A stretch of 64,000 nt of DNA from Rubellimicrobium thermophilum DSM 16684 (GCF_000442315.1 NZ_KE557320.1:1079606-1143605); one strand, 5' to 3'. Positions 32,391-45,925 are shown, numbered from the stretch's first letter. The notes: a model not told the origin generated them from the sequence alone. Numbers and translations are program-made.

Positions 32391-33098
32391 CTACCAGTGG
32401 CTTCCGGGGCTCTGCCAGGCGGTCACATCGCGGCCGGCGGCCAGCGCCTTGCCCTTCGCGGCCCAGATCAGGCCCCGGCGCAACATCTCGTGCGGGGGGC
32501 CTGCCGCGATGACGCGGGCCTTGTGCCCCAGCGCATTGTAATAGACCCGGCCATGTCCCCAGGCACGCGTCCAGGCCACCGGCATGTCCACCGGGCCGTT
32601 GGGGGCATGATACCAGGGCACGGTCGGAAAGCGCGTCCTGGCCAAGACGCGGTTGGCCGGATCGACATGCAGGTAATACTGCTCTGTCTCGACATCGAAG
32701 TCGCCGATGCCGGCGGTCAGCTCATGATCCGGGTCGAGCGTCACGCGATAGCGCACGCCATCCCCCCCCGGATGCGCGACCCAGTTGCCGCCCGTGATGA
32801 ACTGCCACAGCGGATTGGCGCGGAAGGCATCGCACATGCCGCCATGACAGCCGGCCAGGCCGGTGCCCCGGGCCACCGCCTCCGAAACATGCGTGGCCGC
32901 CTCGCGCGACAGCTCGGCCATCGTCCAGACAGGCACGATGAGATCGAGATCGCGCAGGCCCTCCGGGTCGTCGAAGACGGCCAGGCTGTCGGTGACGACG
33001 ACCGAAGCCCCCTCTCCCTCCAGCATCGCCCGGAAGATCCCGGCGACCTGTTCGGGCTCATGCCCTTCCCAGCCGCCCCAGGTGATCAGGGCCTTCAT
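32391..33098 (-). CDS. ThuA-like domain protein (glutamine amidotransferase-like fold)
   Basis: A 235-residue soluble protein with the ThuA fold (MKALITWGGWEGHEPEQVA at the start, GLAGCHGGMCDAF, then TVPWYHAPNGPVDMPVAW and GRVYYNALGH). ThuA-type proteins are linked to trehalose or sugar metabolism in rhizobia, but the enzymatic activity is not established. GGGGGAGG lies before the ATG. No sugar transport genes adjoin it. Confidence 0.83.
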   Translation of the reverse strand: MKALITWGGWEGHEPEQVAGIFRAMLEGEGASVVVTDSLAVFDDPEGLRDLDLIVPVWTMAELSREAATHVSEAVARGTGLAGCHGGMCDAFRANPLWQFITGGNWVAHPGGDGVRYRVTLDPDHELTAGIGDFDVETEQYYLHVDPANRVLARTRFPTVPWYHAPNGPVDMPVAWTRAWGHGRVYYNALGHKARVIAAGPPHEMLRRGLIWAAKGKALAAGRDVTAWQSPGSHW

Positions 33099-33215
33099 CG
33101 CATCCTCCCCCTGCCTTTGCGCGGGCACCCTGACGGGGCGCGCGCGCGCCGTCAACCGCCGACCGGGGACAAGCCCGGGCCCGGTCGGGCCCGACAGGGG
33201 GGCCGCTGCGGCCGG

Positions 33216-34553
33216 TCAGCGGCCGGCATAGATCTGCGCCAGCCGGTCGATTGCCGCCTCCGGCGACAGCTCCTCGGTCTCTCCGCTGCGGCGCGAGGTC
33301 AGCTCCACCTTCCCGGCAGCCAGGCCCCGCGGACCGACGGTGATCCGCCAGGGCAGGCCGATCAGATCCATCGCGGCGAATTTCTCGCCCGCGCGGGCGT
33401 CGCGGTCGTCATAGAGCGGATCGAGGCCGCGCGCCCTCAGGCCGGCATAGATCGTCTCGCAGGCCGCGTCCGAGGCTGCATCCCCCTGCCGGAGATTGAC
33501 GATGGCGGCATGGAAGGGCGTCACGCCCTCGGGCCAGACGATTCCCTTCTCGTCATGGCTGGCCTCGATGATCGCGCCGACCAGACGGCTCACGCCGATC
33601 CCGTGCGAGCCCATGTGGACAGGCACCCGCTGTCCTTCGGCATTGGTCACCAGGGCGCCCATGGGCTCGGAATACTTGGTGCCGAAATAGAAGATCTGTC
33701 CCACCTCGATCCCGCGGCCGACCCGGCGATGCGCCTCGGGCACCTGTTCGAAGAGGGCGGGATCATGGGTTTCGTCGGTGCGGGCGTAGAGGGTGGTGAA
33801 CTCCTCGCAGACCTTCGCCACCTGGGTGCGGTCGTCATAGTCGATCTCGCGGGCGCCCAGCTTGAGCTGCGTCACGCGGTCATCATAGAAGACTTCCGAC
33901 TCGCCCGTCTGGGCCAGCACCAGGAATTCATGCGTGTTGTCCCCACCGATCGGGCCCGAGGCCGCGCGCATCGGGATCGCGGTCAGGCCCATGCGCTCAT
34001 AGGTGCGCAGATAGCTGACCATGTGGCGGTTGTAGGCGTGCAGCGCGGCGTCCCGGTCGATGTCGAAGTTGTAGCCATCCTTCATCAGGAATTCGCGCCC
34101 CCGCATCACGCCGAAGCGCGGCCGCATCTCGTCGCGGAACTTCCACTGGATGTGGTAGAGCGTGAGCGGCAGGTCCTTGTAGCTGGACACATGGGCGCGG
34201 AAGATGTCGGTGATCATCTCCTCGTTCGTGGGGCCATAGAGCATCTCGCGATCCTGCCGGTCGCGGATGCGGAGCATCTCCTGCCCGTAGTCGTCATAGC
34301 GCCCCGATTCCCGCCACAGGTCGGCCGGTTGCAGCGTGGGCATCAGAAGCGGGATGTGACCGGCGCGCTGCTGCTCTTCATGAACGATCTGCTCGATGCG
34401 GCGCAGGACGCGCCAGCCCAGCGGCAGCCAGGAATAGATGCCGGCGGCCTGCTGCTTGATCATGCCGGCCCGCAGCATGAAGCGATGGCTGACGATCTGC
34501 GCCTCGGCGGGGTTTTCCTTGAGCAGGGGCAGGAAGTAGCGGGTCAGGCGCAT
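33216..34553 (-). CDS. proS: Prolyl-tRNA synthetase (short, editing-domain-free type)
   Basis: A 445-residue class II aminoacyl-tRNA synthetase that charges tRNA-Pro. It begins [20 protein letters not shown] and carries motif 2 with [20 protein letters not shown] and motif 3 with [13 protein letters not shown]. The INS editing insertion of the E. coli type is missing, as usual in alphaproteobacteria. The anticodon-binding domain ends the protein ([16 protein letters not shown]). Codon composition matches the neighbours. Confidence 0.96.
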   Translation of the reverse strand: MRLTRYFLPLLKENPAEAQIVSHRFMLRAGMIKQQAAGIYSWLPLGWRVLRRIEQIVHEEQQRAGHIPLLMPTLQPADLWRESGRYDDYGQEMLRIRDRQDREMLYGPTNEEMITDIFRAHVSSYKDLPLTLYHIQWKFRDEMRPRFGVMRGREFLMKDGYNFDIDRDAALHAYNRHMVSYLRTYERMGLTAIPMRAASGPIGGDNTHEFLVLAQTGESEVFYDDRVTQLKLGAREIDYDDRTQVAKVCEEFTTLYARTDETHDPALFEQVPEAHRRVGRGIEVGQIFYFGTKYSEPMGALVTNAEGQRVPVHMGSHGIGVSRLVGAIIEASHDEKGIVWPEGVTPFHAAIVNLRQGDAASDAACETIYAGLRARGLDPLYDDRDARAGEKFAAMDLIGLPWRITVGPRGLAAGKVELTSRRSGETEELSPEAAIDRLAQIYAGR

Positions 34554-34687
34554 GGCGGGTTCCTCTTGGCGTCCCGGCGGGTGCTAGACCAAGCCTTCGG
34601 GTCCGGCAAGCGCGGCCGGGGGCCTCGCCACGCCGTGCTTGCAAGGGCGTGCCCCCCAAGCGATAGGAGAGGGGGCGGAGGGTTTCG

Positions 34688-35755
34688 ATGGCGATCTCGG
34701 TCGAACGGCAGGCAAAGATCTGGGGCATCGCGGCTCTCCTCTTCCTCCTGGTGTTGTGGCTGCTGGGGAATGTGATCCTGCCCTTCCTCATCGGGGGGGC
34801 ACTGGCCTATCTGCTCGACCCCATCGCCGACCGCCTGACAAGCTGGGGCATGCGGCGGGTCTGGGCCGTCATCATCATCACGCTGTCCGCCCTTCTTGCC
34901 CTGACGCTGGCCATCCTTCTGCTGATCCCGATGCTGGTGGATCAGGCCACGGCGCTGGTGCGGATCACGCCGACGCTGATCGGGCAGGTGACGGACTGGC
35001 TGACGCAGCGCTTTCCCGAACTGATGGAAGAGACCTCGCCCGTCCGCCAGCAGCTTGCCGATGCGGTGGCCGGCTTGCAGGCCCGGACAGGGGAATTGGT
35101 GAACCGGCTTCTGTCGGGCGCCATGGGGGTGCTCAACTGGCTTCTCATCATCATCATCGTGCCGGTGGTCACCTTCTATCTGCTCCTCGACTGGGATCAC
35201 ATGATCGCCCGTCTGGACGAGCTGCTGCCCCGCGACCACGCCCCCACGATCCGCGTGCTGGCGCACGAAATCGATGCCACGCTGGCCGGATTCATCCGGG
35301 GGCAGGCGCTCGTCTGCCTGATCCTCGGCACCTATTATGCCCTGGCGCTGATGGCGGTGGGGCTGAATTTCGGACTCGTTGTGGGGGCGATCGCCGGGGC
35401 GCTCACCTTCATTCCCTATGTCGGCGCCCTGGTCGGTGGCGTGCTGGCCATCGGGCTGGCGCTGTTCCAGTTCTGGGGCCATTGGATCTGGGTGATCGTG
35501 GTCTGGGCGATCTTCCAGTCCGGCCAGTTCGTGGAAGGCAACTTCCTGACGCCCAAACTGGTGGGGGATCGGGTGGGCGTTCATCCGGTCTGGCTGCTGT
35601 TTGCCCTGTCGGCCTTCGGTGCCCTGTTCGGCTTTGTGGGCGTTCTCGTGGCCGTGCCGCTGGCGGCCGTGATCGGCGTCCTCGTCCGCTTCGCCATCGG
35701 CAAGTACAAGCAGAGCCACCTCTATCAGGGCAACGGGGGGATACCCCTGTCATGA
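34688..35755 (+). CDS. AI-2E/PerM family membrane transporter
   Basis: A 355-residue inner-membrane protein of the PerM/TqsA family with about eight hydrophobic segments. Typical signs are [20 protein letters not shown] near the N-terminus and [20 protein letters not shown] plus [20 protein letters not shown] toward the end. Members export autoinducer-2 or exchange Na+/Li+ for protons; no lsr genes are present, so I do not name a substrate. The stop overlaps the start of hdaA (ATGA), making an operon with the replication regulator. Confidence 0.88.
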   Translation: MAISVERQAKIWGIAALLFLLVLWLLGNVILPFLIGGALAYLLDPIADRLTSWGMRRVWAVIIITLSALLALTLAILLLIPMLVDQATALVRITPTLIGQVTDWLTQRFPELMEETSPVRQQLADAVAGLQARTGELVNRLLSGAMGVLNWLLIIIIVPVVTFYLLLDWDHMIARLDELLPRDHAPTIRVLAHEIDATLAGFIRGQALVCLILGTYYALALMAVGLNFGLVVGAIAGALTFIPYVGALVGGVLAIGLALFQFWGHWIWVIVVWAIFQSGQFVEGNFLTPKLVGDRVGVHPVWLLFALSAFGALFGFVGVLVAVPLAAVIGVLVRFAIGKYKQSHLYQGNGGIPLS

Positions 35756-36516
35756 CGGGATCGCAGATGTCGCTGCTGGGCGAGGACTGGCCGGAACAGA
35801 TCCCCCGTCCTGTCCGCCGCTCCACCCCCCCTGCCCCGGATGCCGAACAGCTCTCCTTCGACTGGGCGCTCCCGGTGGCGCTCGGGCCGGAGGACTTCTT
35901 CGTGTCGGATTCGAATGCGGCCGCCCATGCGATGATCGCCGGCGGGCTGCGCTGGCCCGAGGGGCGCCTGGCCCTGGTCGGCCCGGAGGGTTCGGGCAAG
36001 ACGCATCTGTTGCGGATCTGGCAGGGTCTGACAGGGGCCATCCGTCTCGAGGCACGGGACCTCTCCGCCGCGCCGCTTGTGCCGTCCCCCGCGGCCGCCG
36101 TCGCCATCGACGGGATCGAAGCCCTCCCGCACAGTGCCGAAGAGCCCCTTTTCCATCTGCACAACCACCTGGCCCGGACAGGCGGACGACTGCTGCTGAC
36201 CTCGGACCGCCCGCCCTCACGCTGGAAGATCCGCCTGCCCGATCTGCGCAGCCGGATGCAGGCCATCCATGTCGTCCGCATCGAACCCCCGGACGATGTG
36301 CTTCTCCATGCCCTGCTGGCCAAGCAGTTCGCCGATCGCGGCCTCTTTCCCGGACCGGGCGTTCTGGCCTATCTTGCCAGACGGATCGAACGCTCCCACG
36401 CTGCTGCTGCACAGGCGGTGGCAAAGCTCGACCGTCTGAGTCTCTCCGAAGGGCGCCGCGTCAGCCTGCCGCTGGCGCGGCGAATCGTGGACAGGCAGGA
36501 CGAGGACGGTCCATAG
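35752..36516 (+). CDS. hdaA: HdaA, DnaA-homologous regulatory inactivator
   Basis: A 254-residue AAA+ protein. With the DNA polymerase clamp, HdaA promotes ATP hydrolysis by DnaA after initiation. Walker A is [11 protein letters not shown]; there is a degenerate Walker B ([10 protein letters not shown]) and sensor-type TSDRPPSRW. Clamp-binding pentapeptides belong near the N-terminus; here both QMSLL (residues 5-9) and QLSFD (33-37) resemble them. The layout perM-hdaA-ppk1-ppx is typical for Rhodobacteraceae. The N-terminus is longer than in Caulobacter HdaA. Confidence 0.87.
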   Translation: MTGSQMSLLGEDWPEQIPRPVRRSTPPAPDAEQLSFDWALPVALGPEDFFVSDSNAAAHAMIAGGLRWPEGRLALVGPEGSGKTHLLRIWQGLTGAIRLEARDLSAAPLVPSPAAAVAIDGIEALPHSAEEPLFHLHNHLARTGGRLLLTSDRPPSRWKIRLPDLRSRMQAIHVVRIEPPDDVLLHALLAKQFADRGLFPGPGVLAYLARRIERSHAAAAQAVAKLDRLSLSEGRRVSLPLARRIVDRQDEDGP

Positions 36517-36546
36517 AGGCCCCGACGCGAGAGCCGAGGATCGGTC

Positions 36547-38756
36547 ATGCCGGACGACTCGACCCCCCCGTTTATCCCGCCGATTTCCTGCGCGCCCCCT
36601 TTCCCGAACCGCGCGAAGCTGAAGGCGATCTCGGCGGACCCGCCCGGTTCTTCAACCGCGAACTGAGCTGGCTCGGCTTCAACACGCGCGTCCTGGAAGA
36701 GGCTGACAATCCCCGTGTGCCGCTTCTCGAACGGCTGCGCTTCCTGTCCATCTCCGCCACCAATCTGGACGAATTCTATTCCGTCCGGGTGGCGGGCCTG
36801 CGGGAGCTGGCCCGGGCCGGCAACACCAGCCCGTCGCCGGACGGTCTCACCCCGGCGCAGCAGCTCGCCCTCATCGACAGCGAGGCCCGCCGCCTGATCG
36901 CCGCCCAGCAGGAGACCTTCATGCGCCTGCGCGAGGCGATGGCCGCCGAAGGCATCCGCATCCTGAGCCGGACCGATGTGGAGGAGACGGACCGCCCCTT
37001 CCTCGAGGACTATTTCCTCGCCCGCGTGTTCCCGGTCCTGTCGCCCCTGGCGATCGACCCGGCCCATCCCTTTCCCTTCATCCCGAACGAGGGCTTTGCC
37101 CTGGCCCTCGCGCTGGACCGGGCCGGCGACCGCCGACCCCTTCGGGCACTCCTGCCGGTTCCGCCGCAGATCGACCGCTTCGTGGCCCTACCGACAGAAG
37201 GGGGACACCGCTTCCTGCCTCTCGAGGAACTGCTGCTGCTGCATCTGGACCGGCTGTTTCCCGGCTATCGCGTCACCGGGTCCTGCGCCTTCCGGGTGCT
37301 GCGCGACAGCGATCTGGAGGTGGAGGACGAAGCCGAGGATCTTGTCCGCGAATTCGAGACCGCCCTGAAGCGCCGCCGGCGCGGCGAGGTGGTCCGCCTC
37401 AAGATCACCGCCGGCGCCCCGCCCTCGCTGCGGACCCTTGTCATGGAAAACCTCCATGTCGAACCGCATGAGGTGGTGGAGGTGGACCGCCTGATCGGCA
37501 TCGCCTCGCTGAAGGAACTGGTGCTGGACAACCGGCCCGATCTGCTCTGGCCGCCTTTCACCCCCCGCGTGCCCGAACGCGTGCAGGACCATGGCGGCGA
37601 CATGTTCGCGGCGATCCGCCAGAAGGACATGCTCCTGCACCACCCTTACGAGACCTTCGACATGGTCGTGCGCTTCCTCCAGCAGGCGGCGCGCGATCCC
37701 GATGTGGTCGCCATCAAGCAGACGCTCTACCGCACCTCGCGCAATTCGCCGATCGTGGACGCGCTCTGCGAGGCGGCCGAGGACGGCAAATCCGTCACCG
37801 CGCTGGTCGAACTGAAGGCCCGCTTCGACGAGGCGGCAAACATCCGCCAGTCGCGCCGGCTCGAACGGGCGGGGGCCCATGTCGTCTACGGCTTCACGAC
37901 GCTCAAGACCCATGCCAAGGTCAGCATCGTGGTCCGGCGCGAAGGCGGCAACCTTGTGACCTACACCCATTTCGGGACCGGCAACTATCATCCCATCACG
38001 GCCCGCATCTACACGGACCTGTCCCTCTTCACGGCCGATCCCCGTCTGGGGCGGGATGCGACCAAGCTGTTCAATTACATCGGCGGCTATGCCCGCCCCG
38101 AGGGCATGGAGAACCTCGCCATCTCGCCGCTGACGCTGAAGGCGCGGCTCCTGGAGCTGATCGCGGCCGAGGCCGATCATGCCCGCGCCGGCCGGCCGGC
38201 CGCGATCTGGGCCAAGATGAATGCGCTGATCGAGGAGGATCTGATCGACGCCCTCTATGCCGCCAGCCAGGCCGGCGTGGCGATCAGTCTGGTGGTGCGG
38301 GGCATCTGCGGATTGCGACCGGGCATCCGGGGTCTGTCCGAGAACATCCGGGTGAAGTCCATCGTCGGCCGTTTCCTCGAACATTCCCGGATCGTCTGCT
38401 TCGGCAACGGCTATGGTCTGCCGGCGCGGCGCGCGCGTGTGTTCTTCTCCTCGGCCGACTGGATGGGGCGCAACATGGATCGCCGGGTGGAGACGCTCGT
38501 CGAGGCGATGAACCCGACGGTCAAGGCCCAGATCATGGAACAGGTCATGGCGGCGAATCTCGCCGATGTGGCCCAGAGCTGGCTGATGCAGCCCGATGGC
38601 AGCTTCCGCCGCGCCGAAGGGGCCGAGGATCCCGCGGCCTTCTCCTGCCACCGTTTCTTCATGGAGAATCCTTCGCTGTCCGGCCGCGGCTCCAAGGGGG
38701 CGGCGGATGTGCGCGCGCTGACCCTTCCCCAGAGCTCCCAGACCGCCGAGCGGTGA
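36547..38756 (+). CDS. ppk1: Polyphosphate kinase 1 (frameshift near 5' end)
   Basis: Ppk1 makes polyphosphate from ATP, 736 residues when corrected. Landmarks are [20 protein letters not shown] at the N-terminal domain, [17 protein letters not shown], and the [20 protein letters not shown] stretch of the catalytic core, where the phosphorylated histidine lies nearby. The ATG at 36547 gives MPDDSTPP; the C7 run at about 36562-36568 is one base short of the frame that follows. Without the correction, only a truncated start at GTG 36717 remains, lacking the FFNRELSWL motif. ppx follows at 54 bases. Confidence 0.94.
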
Positions 38757-38810
38757 GCCCGCCTGCGCCCCTCGCCTGACCCCGGAGGACCCCATACCGA
38801 TGATGATGCG

Positions 38811-40377
38811 ATGACCCAGAACGGCGCCCCGAAGGCCGATGCAGCGCCGCCCGCCGCGCAGAACGGCCAGGGCGGCCCGGCATCGATGTTTCCCCCGGCC
38901 GGCAACGGCAAGCTGCATGTGGGTGTTGTCGATGTGGGGTCGAACTCGGTGCGTTTCGTCGTCTTCGACGGCGCGCCGCGCAGCCCTGCCTATTTCTACA
39001 ACGAAAAGGTCATGTGCGCGCTCGGGGCCGGCCTGTCGGAGACGGGGCGGCTCAACCCCAAGGGGCGCCGCCGCGCGATCGACGCCCTCTGCCGCTTTGC
39101 AGCCCTGGCCCGCGGGATGGATCTGCCCCCCCTGATGGCTGTCGCCACGGCCGCCGTCCGCGAGGCCGAGGACGGACCGGATTTCGTGGCCGAGGTCGAG
39201 GAGAGGACAGGCCTGCGGCTCGAGGTGATTCCGGGGGATGAGGAAGCCCGCCTTTCGGCCCAGGGGGTGCTGCTGGGCTGGCCGGGTTCCTACGGCCTGG
39301 TCTGCGACATCGGGGGCGCCTCGATGGAACTGGCCGATCTGGCCCAGGGGCGGGTCGGCCGGCGCGTCACCTCGCCCCTCGGGGGGCTGAAGCTGCGGGA
39401 GGTGAAGGGCGGAGAGAAGGCCCTGACGGCCCATATTGCCCATCATGTCGCCCGCCTGCATGAGGAGATGCGCCACGAAACGGGGATGCGGCTCTTCCTG
39501 GTCGGCGGGTCATGGCGGGCGATCGCCCGGATCGACATGGAGCGGCGTCAATGGCCGCTGACGGTGCTCCACGAATACCGCATGTCGCCCGAGGCGGTGG
39601 CTGCCACCCGGGCCTTCATCGGCCAGAACGACCCCGCCGCGCTGCGCAGCAGGCTCGGCATCTCGCAGGACCGGATGGAGCTCGTCCCCCTCGCGGTTCA
39701 GGTTCTCGATGAACTCGTGCGGGTCTTCCAGCCCAAGGACATCGCCATCTCCTCCTATGGCCTGCGCGAGGGGCTTCTCTACGAACGGATGCCCCCCGTC
39801 CTGCGCGAAAGGGATCCGCTGCTCGAGGCCTGCCGCTATCAGGAGGCTCGCGACGCCCGCCTGCCGGGTTTCGGACGTGTCCTCTACGATTTCGTCCTGC
39901 CGCTCTTTCCCGAGGCCGACTGGCAACGCCGGCGCATCATCCAGGCCGCCTGCCTGCTGCATGATGTCAACTGGCGGGCGCATCCGGACTACCGGGCCGA
40001 AACCTGCGTGGATTCGGCCACCCGTGCCAATCTCGGCGGCATCAAGCATGAGGAACGGGTCTATCTCGGTTTGGCCCTGCTCTATCGCTATGCCTCTCGC
40101 CATCAGGGGACGCGCTTCGATGCCCTCTTCAAGCTCCTGTCGGCAGAGGACGCCCGCGAGGCCGAGATTCTCGGACGGGCGATGCGCCTCGGGGCCATGC
40201 TGTGGCTGGGGACGCATGATGCGCCGGGGGCTTTTCGTCTGGCGCCCGGACCGCCGCCATCTGGAGCTGACGATCGAGGCGCGCGCCCGGCCTCTCTTCG
40301 GCGAGGTGGCCCAGTCCCGCCTCAACGCCCTGGCCCGTGCGATGTCGGCAACGGCCGAGGTGCGCTTCGGCGAATAG
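38811..40377 (+). CDS. ppx: Exopolyphosphatase/GppA family phosphatase (frameshift near 3' end)
   Basis: An ASKHA-fold phosphatase that trims polyphosphate or pppGpp, 521 residues after correction. Motifs are GVVDVGSNSVRFVVFDGAPR, ATAAVREAEDG and LVCDIGGASMELADL, with an HD-like helical domain (CLLHDVNWRAHPDYRAETCV) in the second half. An extra G in the run at about 40227-40231 shifts the last 50 residues; the proper tail (VWRPDRRHLELTIEARARPL) is in another frame and ends at 40377. Placed behind ppk1, it completes a make-and-degrade pair. Confidence 0.92.
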
Positions 40378-40388
40378 GCCGACAGCGG

Positions 40389-40769
40389 TCAGAGCTCGAC
40401 CCCCTCCCCCGTCGGTGGGGCAGGCTGCGCCGGCGGCGTCCAGGGAGGTGCATCGGGACGCCGGCGCAACACAATGTCCCCATTGGGGAGAAGGACCGGC
40501 GGCTCGTAGTTCCGGATCGAATCGATCTGCTCGATGATCTCCACGAAGGCCGGACCCATCTCCCGCGCGAGCAGCCGGAAGGTGGGCAGCATCTCCGCGC
40601 CGATCCCGGCCATCTCCTCCATCGGGGGACGGATCTCCTCGATCAGCCCGCGCAGGAGCCGCTCGGCCCCCTGCGCGATGAGGCTTCCCTCCCCCTCACC
40701 CGCCTCCTGCGCGGGCAGGGGGGGCGCGACAGTGCACAGGACAAGCGACAGGACAGCGATCGGCCTCAT
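40389..40769 (-). CDS. Secreted small protein of unknown function
   Basis: A 126-residue protein with a signal peptide (MRPIAVLSLVLCTVAPPLPA, cleavage before QEAG). The mature part is helical and amphipathic (LLRGLIEEIRPPMEEMAGIG and the related MGPAFVEIIEQIDSI), ending in a proline-rich tail (PPWTPPAQPAPPTGEG). I recall similar secreted proteins in other Rhodobacteraceae but no proven role. It is convergent with ppx and lies after the nuclease-like gene in the same direction. Confidence 0.72.
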   Translation of the reverse strand: MRPIAVLSLVLCTVAPPLPAQEAGEGEGSLIAQGAERLLRGLIEEIRPPMEEMAGIGAEMLPTFRLLAREMGPAFVEIIEQIDSIRNYEPPVLLPNGDIVLRRRPDAPPWTPPAQPAPPTGEGVEL

Positions 40770-40806
40770 GCCCGGGATATGGGACGGCCGCCGCTTCGCG
40801 CAAGGC

Positions 40807-41807
40807 TCAGGGATCGAGATCGAGCGACACCGGAAAGTGATCCGAGGCATGCAGAAGCGCCTGCCGAAGCTGGCTGTCGCGATAGCAGGCCGGATCGTCG
40901 AAGGGATGCCAGATCCGCCAGCGCGGGTTGCAGGCGCAGAGATCGGACGAGACCATCGCATAATCGAGAAGCGCCGACAACCATCGCCCATCCGGCGGTA
41001 TCCGGAAGCGCGCCGTCGCGGGGCTGGCGGCGGTCGGCCGGCGCGCGGCCAGACGGGCATGGGGGTCATGCAGGCGGCCCGGGCCGCCCTGGCCCATCAC
41101 GATCTCCACCCCGGAGCGGCCGAACAGCGTCTCGTATTCGTCCAACCCTGGCCGTCGTTGAAATCCCCCATGACGATCAGGGATTCGCCCGCGGCCAGAT
41201 GCCGGTCGATCCGCGCCCGCAGCCACAGGCATTGCGCCAGCTGCTTGCGGCGGTTCGCGATGGCAACGCGAATCTCCTGTTCGCGGCTTCGCGGCTTTCC
41301 CGAAACCTTGGATTTCGCATGAACCCCGATCAGGCGCAGCCGCCGACCCGTGTCGGTGCGGATCTCCGCTTCCAGCGGGGGCTTGGCCCATCGCACCGGA
41401 TCGGCGCGCCCGTTGCCATCGAGATCGACACGGAAGACCCCGTCAAAGCGCGGCGGCTCGCCCGTCTGGGGATCATGACGCGCCTCCAGCCTGGCGGGAT
41501 CGAACAGAAGCGCGATCTCCTGCCCGCTGAAGCTCGGAAACCCCATCAGGACGGATCGCGCGCGAAGCCCCGCAAGCCCGGCAAAATGCCCCAGCGCCGG
41601 CACGCCATTCACCATGCGCCGCGCGTCCGGTGCCTCGATGACAAGGACCGCATCGGCATCCAGAGCCTGCAGGACAACGGCGATGCCTTCGGCCTGTTCA
41701 CGACGCGTCACGCCCTCGCGTCCCCCGCGGCCCTCATCGGCCAGGAGCTGGCCCTGCGGATCGAAGAGCCGGTCGAACCATTGGACATTCCAGGTGACGA
41801 AACGCAT
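40807..41807 (-). CDS. Endonuclease/exonuclease/phosphatase (EEP) superfamily protein (frameshifted)
   Basis: A Mg2+-dependent hydrolase of the DNase I-like fold, about 333 residues when repaired. Family marks are FVTWNVQWFDRLFDP at the start (catalytic Asn), VLVIEAPD (metal Glu), GVHAKSKVSG, IVMGDFNDG (catalytic Asp/Asn) and ASDHFPVSLDLDP at the end. A G is missing at about 41150 just after GDFNDG. The start ATG at 41807 has GAGGGGG upstream; a second ATG is four codons earlier. No signal peptide is visible. The substrate (DNA, RNA, lipid or phosphoester) is open. Confidence 0.85.
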
Positions 41808-41838
41808 CGTCCCCCTCATCCTTCTGTCCTGCCCGCCC

Positions 41839-42516
41839 TCAGGCAGAGCGGGAGAGCCGCTCCCAGGCCTGATTGACCGCGATCAGGCGCTTCTCGGCCA
41901 GGCGGATCGCCTCGTCGGGAAGGCCATGGGCCGCCAGTCGGTCGGGATGGCATTCGCGCACCAGCGCCTTCCAGGCGGCGCGCGCCTCCTCCAGCGTGGC
42001 ATCGGGCGGGATGCCCAGCACCTCATGGGGGTCACGCTCGGCATCCGGCACGAACTCGGCCCGGATGCGCAGGAACTCCCGCTCGGGGATGCGGAAGATC
42101 TCCGCGACCCGCTCGAGGAAGCGGTTTTCTGCGGGGTGATAGTCGCCATCCGCCAGGGCGATGTGGAACAGGCATTCGAGGAGATCGGCCAGAGCCTCGG
42201 GGTTGTCGCCGAACAGGCGGGCGATCCGGGCGGCATAGTCCTCGAATCCGGCGACGTCCTGCCGGGCCAGATCATAGACACGGGCGACATTCCGTTCCTC
42301 GCCGGGGGGGATGATGAAGACCCTGCGGAAGGCGGCCACCTCGTTGCGGGTGACGCGCCCGTCGGCCTTGGCGATCTTGGCGCCCAGCGCGATGGCGGCA
42401 ATGGCAAAGCCGACCGTCCGTTCGGGCGGTGTGCGCAGACGCTCGAACAGGGCCGAAAGGGCCTCTCCCGAAGCGAGGCTCCTGATGGCATCGGCAACGC
42501 GTCTCCAGATCGACAT
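41839..42516 (-). CDS. DjlA-like co-chaperone: TerB domain plus DnaJ domain
   Basis: A 225-residue protein with a TerB domain (about residues 35-150, GAKIAKADGRVTRNEVAAFR and LFHIALADGDYHPAENRFLE) and a C-terminal J-domain that contains HPDR (ECHPDRLAAHGLPDEAI). It would recruit DnaK. Unlike E. coli DjlA, I see no clear N-terminal membrane anchor beyond the short SIWRRVADAIRSLASGE segment. TerB repeats bind divalent metals in related proteins. Substrates are unknown. Confidence 0.88.
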   Translation of the reverse strand: MSIWRRVADAIRSLASGEALSALFERLRTPPERTVGFAIAAIALGAKIAKADGRVTRNEVAAFRRVFIIPPGEERNVARVYDLARQDVAGFEDYAARIARLFGDNPEALADLLECLFHIALADGDYHPAENRFLERVAEIFRIPEREFLRIRAEFVPDAERDPHEVLGIPPDATLEEARAAWKALVRECHPDRLAAHGLPDEAIRLAEKRLIAVNQAWERLSRSA

Positions 42517-42584
42517 GGCGCCACCCTAGGGCCGGCGCGGCGAGGCGCAAGCGCGTCCTCCCGCCTCCGTCATGTGTCGCCCCG

Positions 42585-43052
42585 TCACAGGAAGCGCCCC
42601 ATGAGCACCACATCATGCCAGCGGTCGAATTTGCGTCCCACTTCGGGCAGGCGTCCGTATTCCCGAAAGCCGCAGGCTGCGTGGAAGGCCAGGCCTGCGG
42701 TATTCTCGCCCGCCACGGCGGCCCAGAGCGAATGCTTGCCCTTCGCCCGCGCCGCCGCAGCGACATGCTCGACCAGTCGCCGCCCGATTCCCCGCCCCTG
42801 CGCCTGCGGGGCCAGGATGATCGTATGTTCGACCGTATGCCGATAGCCATCGCCGGCCCGGAACGGAAAGAAGCGGTCGAAGCCGAGGACTTCGCCATCC
42901 TCGTCCCAGACCCAGAAATCCTCCTGCACAAGCCGTGCGATCTCGTCCTCGCTCCGCTCCTCGGAGGCGAAGATGGCGCTCGATTCACGGATGACGCGGT
43001 TCCAGATCGCGGCGATCCGGGGAACATCCGCTGTAGAGGCTGGGCGGATCAC
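42585..43052 (-). CDS. GNAT N-acetyltransferase (phosphinothricin/methionine-sulfone type)
   Basis: A 155-residue GCN5-related acetyltransferase. [17 protein letters not shown] at the start, HTIILAPQAQGRGIGRRLVE (acetyl-CoA binding) and FHAACGFREYGRLPEVGRKF near the end match the Pat/MddA subgroup, which acetylates phosphinothricin or methionine sulfone/sulfoximine. The start is a GTG whose TG overlaps the stop of the upstream VOC gene, indicating an operon with mutase and VOC genes. Confidence 0.87.
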   Translation of the reverse strand: MIRPASTADVPRIAAIWNRVIRESSAIFASEERSEDEIARLVQEDFWVWDEDGEVLGFDRFFPFRAGDGYRHTVEHTIILAPQAQGRGIGRRLVEHVAAAARAKGKHSLWAAVAGENTAGLAFHAACGFREYGRLPEVGRKFDRWHDVVLMGRFL

Positions 43053-43650
43053 AGGACGACCTCCCCGTGTGCTGTGGACAGGCGCGCCCGCAGCATGGGC
43101 CTGTCGGCTTCGTGCAGGATCAGGCGGGAATCGCGCAGGTCCGCCAGAAGCCCTTTCAGACGCGCGGCATCGGGATGGCCCACCTCGAGCGCGATCAGTC
43201 GCAGGCCGCGATCCGTCAGCCGGTCGGCGGGGTGCCCGCCCTCGCGCCAGCGGATCAGCGTCGGAAAGGCACCGCCCCATGGCAGGGACCCGTCCGGGGG
43301 CACGGCGACGGTCCAGGCGAACGGCCCGCGCGACAGATCCAGCGGACGGCCCGCCGCGGCCGGCGCCGCCGCCAGCGCGGCGGCCATGTCGGCGACGCGG
43401 ACGATCCAGTTGCCGAGCCGGGGGGGGCCGGCCTCCTCCAGACCGAACCAGCGCGGCCCGGCCGGCCGGGTTCCCGGCTCCGGCGCGATGACCTCCAGAT
43501 AGCAGCCCGGCCCCAGCGAAACGAGCCGGTTCCATGTGCCGAAGCGATCATGGCGTCCGCCCGGCTCGGTCGGGACGCCAAGCCGCGCCTCCACCCAGGC
43601 GGCGCCTTCGTCCAGATCGGCGCAGGTGACGGCCAGATGGTCGATCTCCA

Positions 43651-43654
<4 letters not shown>
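43049..43654 (-). CDS. VOC (glyoxalase-like) family protein
   Basis: A 201-residue protein with a glyoxalase-like fold ([20 protein letters not shown], then [20 protein letters not shown]). His6 and Glu54 match metal positions of the Glyoxalase_3-like subfamily, while the C-terminal half has a second similar lobe. It is downstream of the methylmalonyl-CoA mutase with overlapping ATGA. Methylmalonyl-CoA epimerase is also a VOC protein and would fit this position, but that enzyme is usually about 135 residues and this one does not look like it. Confidence 0.75.
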
Positions 43655-45786
<2,132 letters not shown>

Positions 45787-45925
45787 TCCCGTCCTCCCCG
45801 GCCGCCGTCGTCGGATCGTTCTTGGCACAGGCAACAGCGTGGCAGAAGGGCCGTTCGCCTGGCCAGAAGACGTTCCGCCCCCCGCGCATCTTCGCAGGAC
45901 GGCTCCTGCCCTCTATATCCCTGTC

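Noticed and set aside
41873-41889. FNR-like sequence TTGACCGCGATCA
   Set aside because: Imperfect spacing and located inside the TerB-DnaJ coding end, not upstream of a gene.
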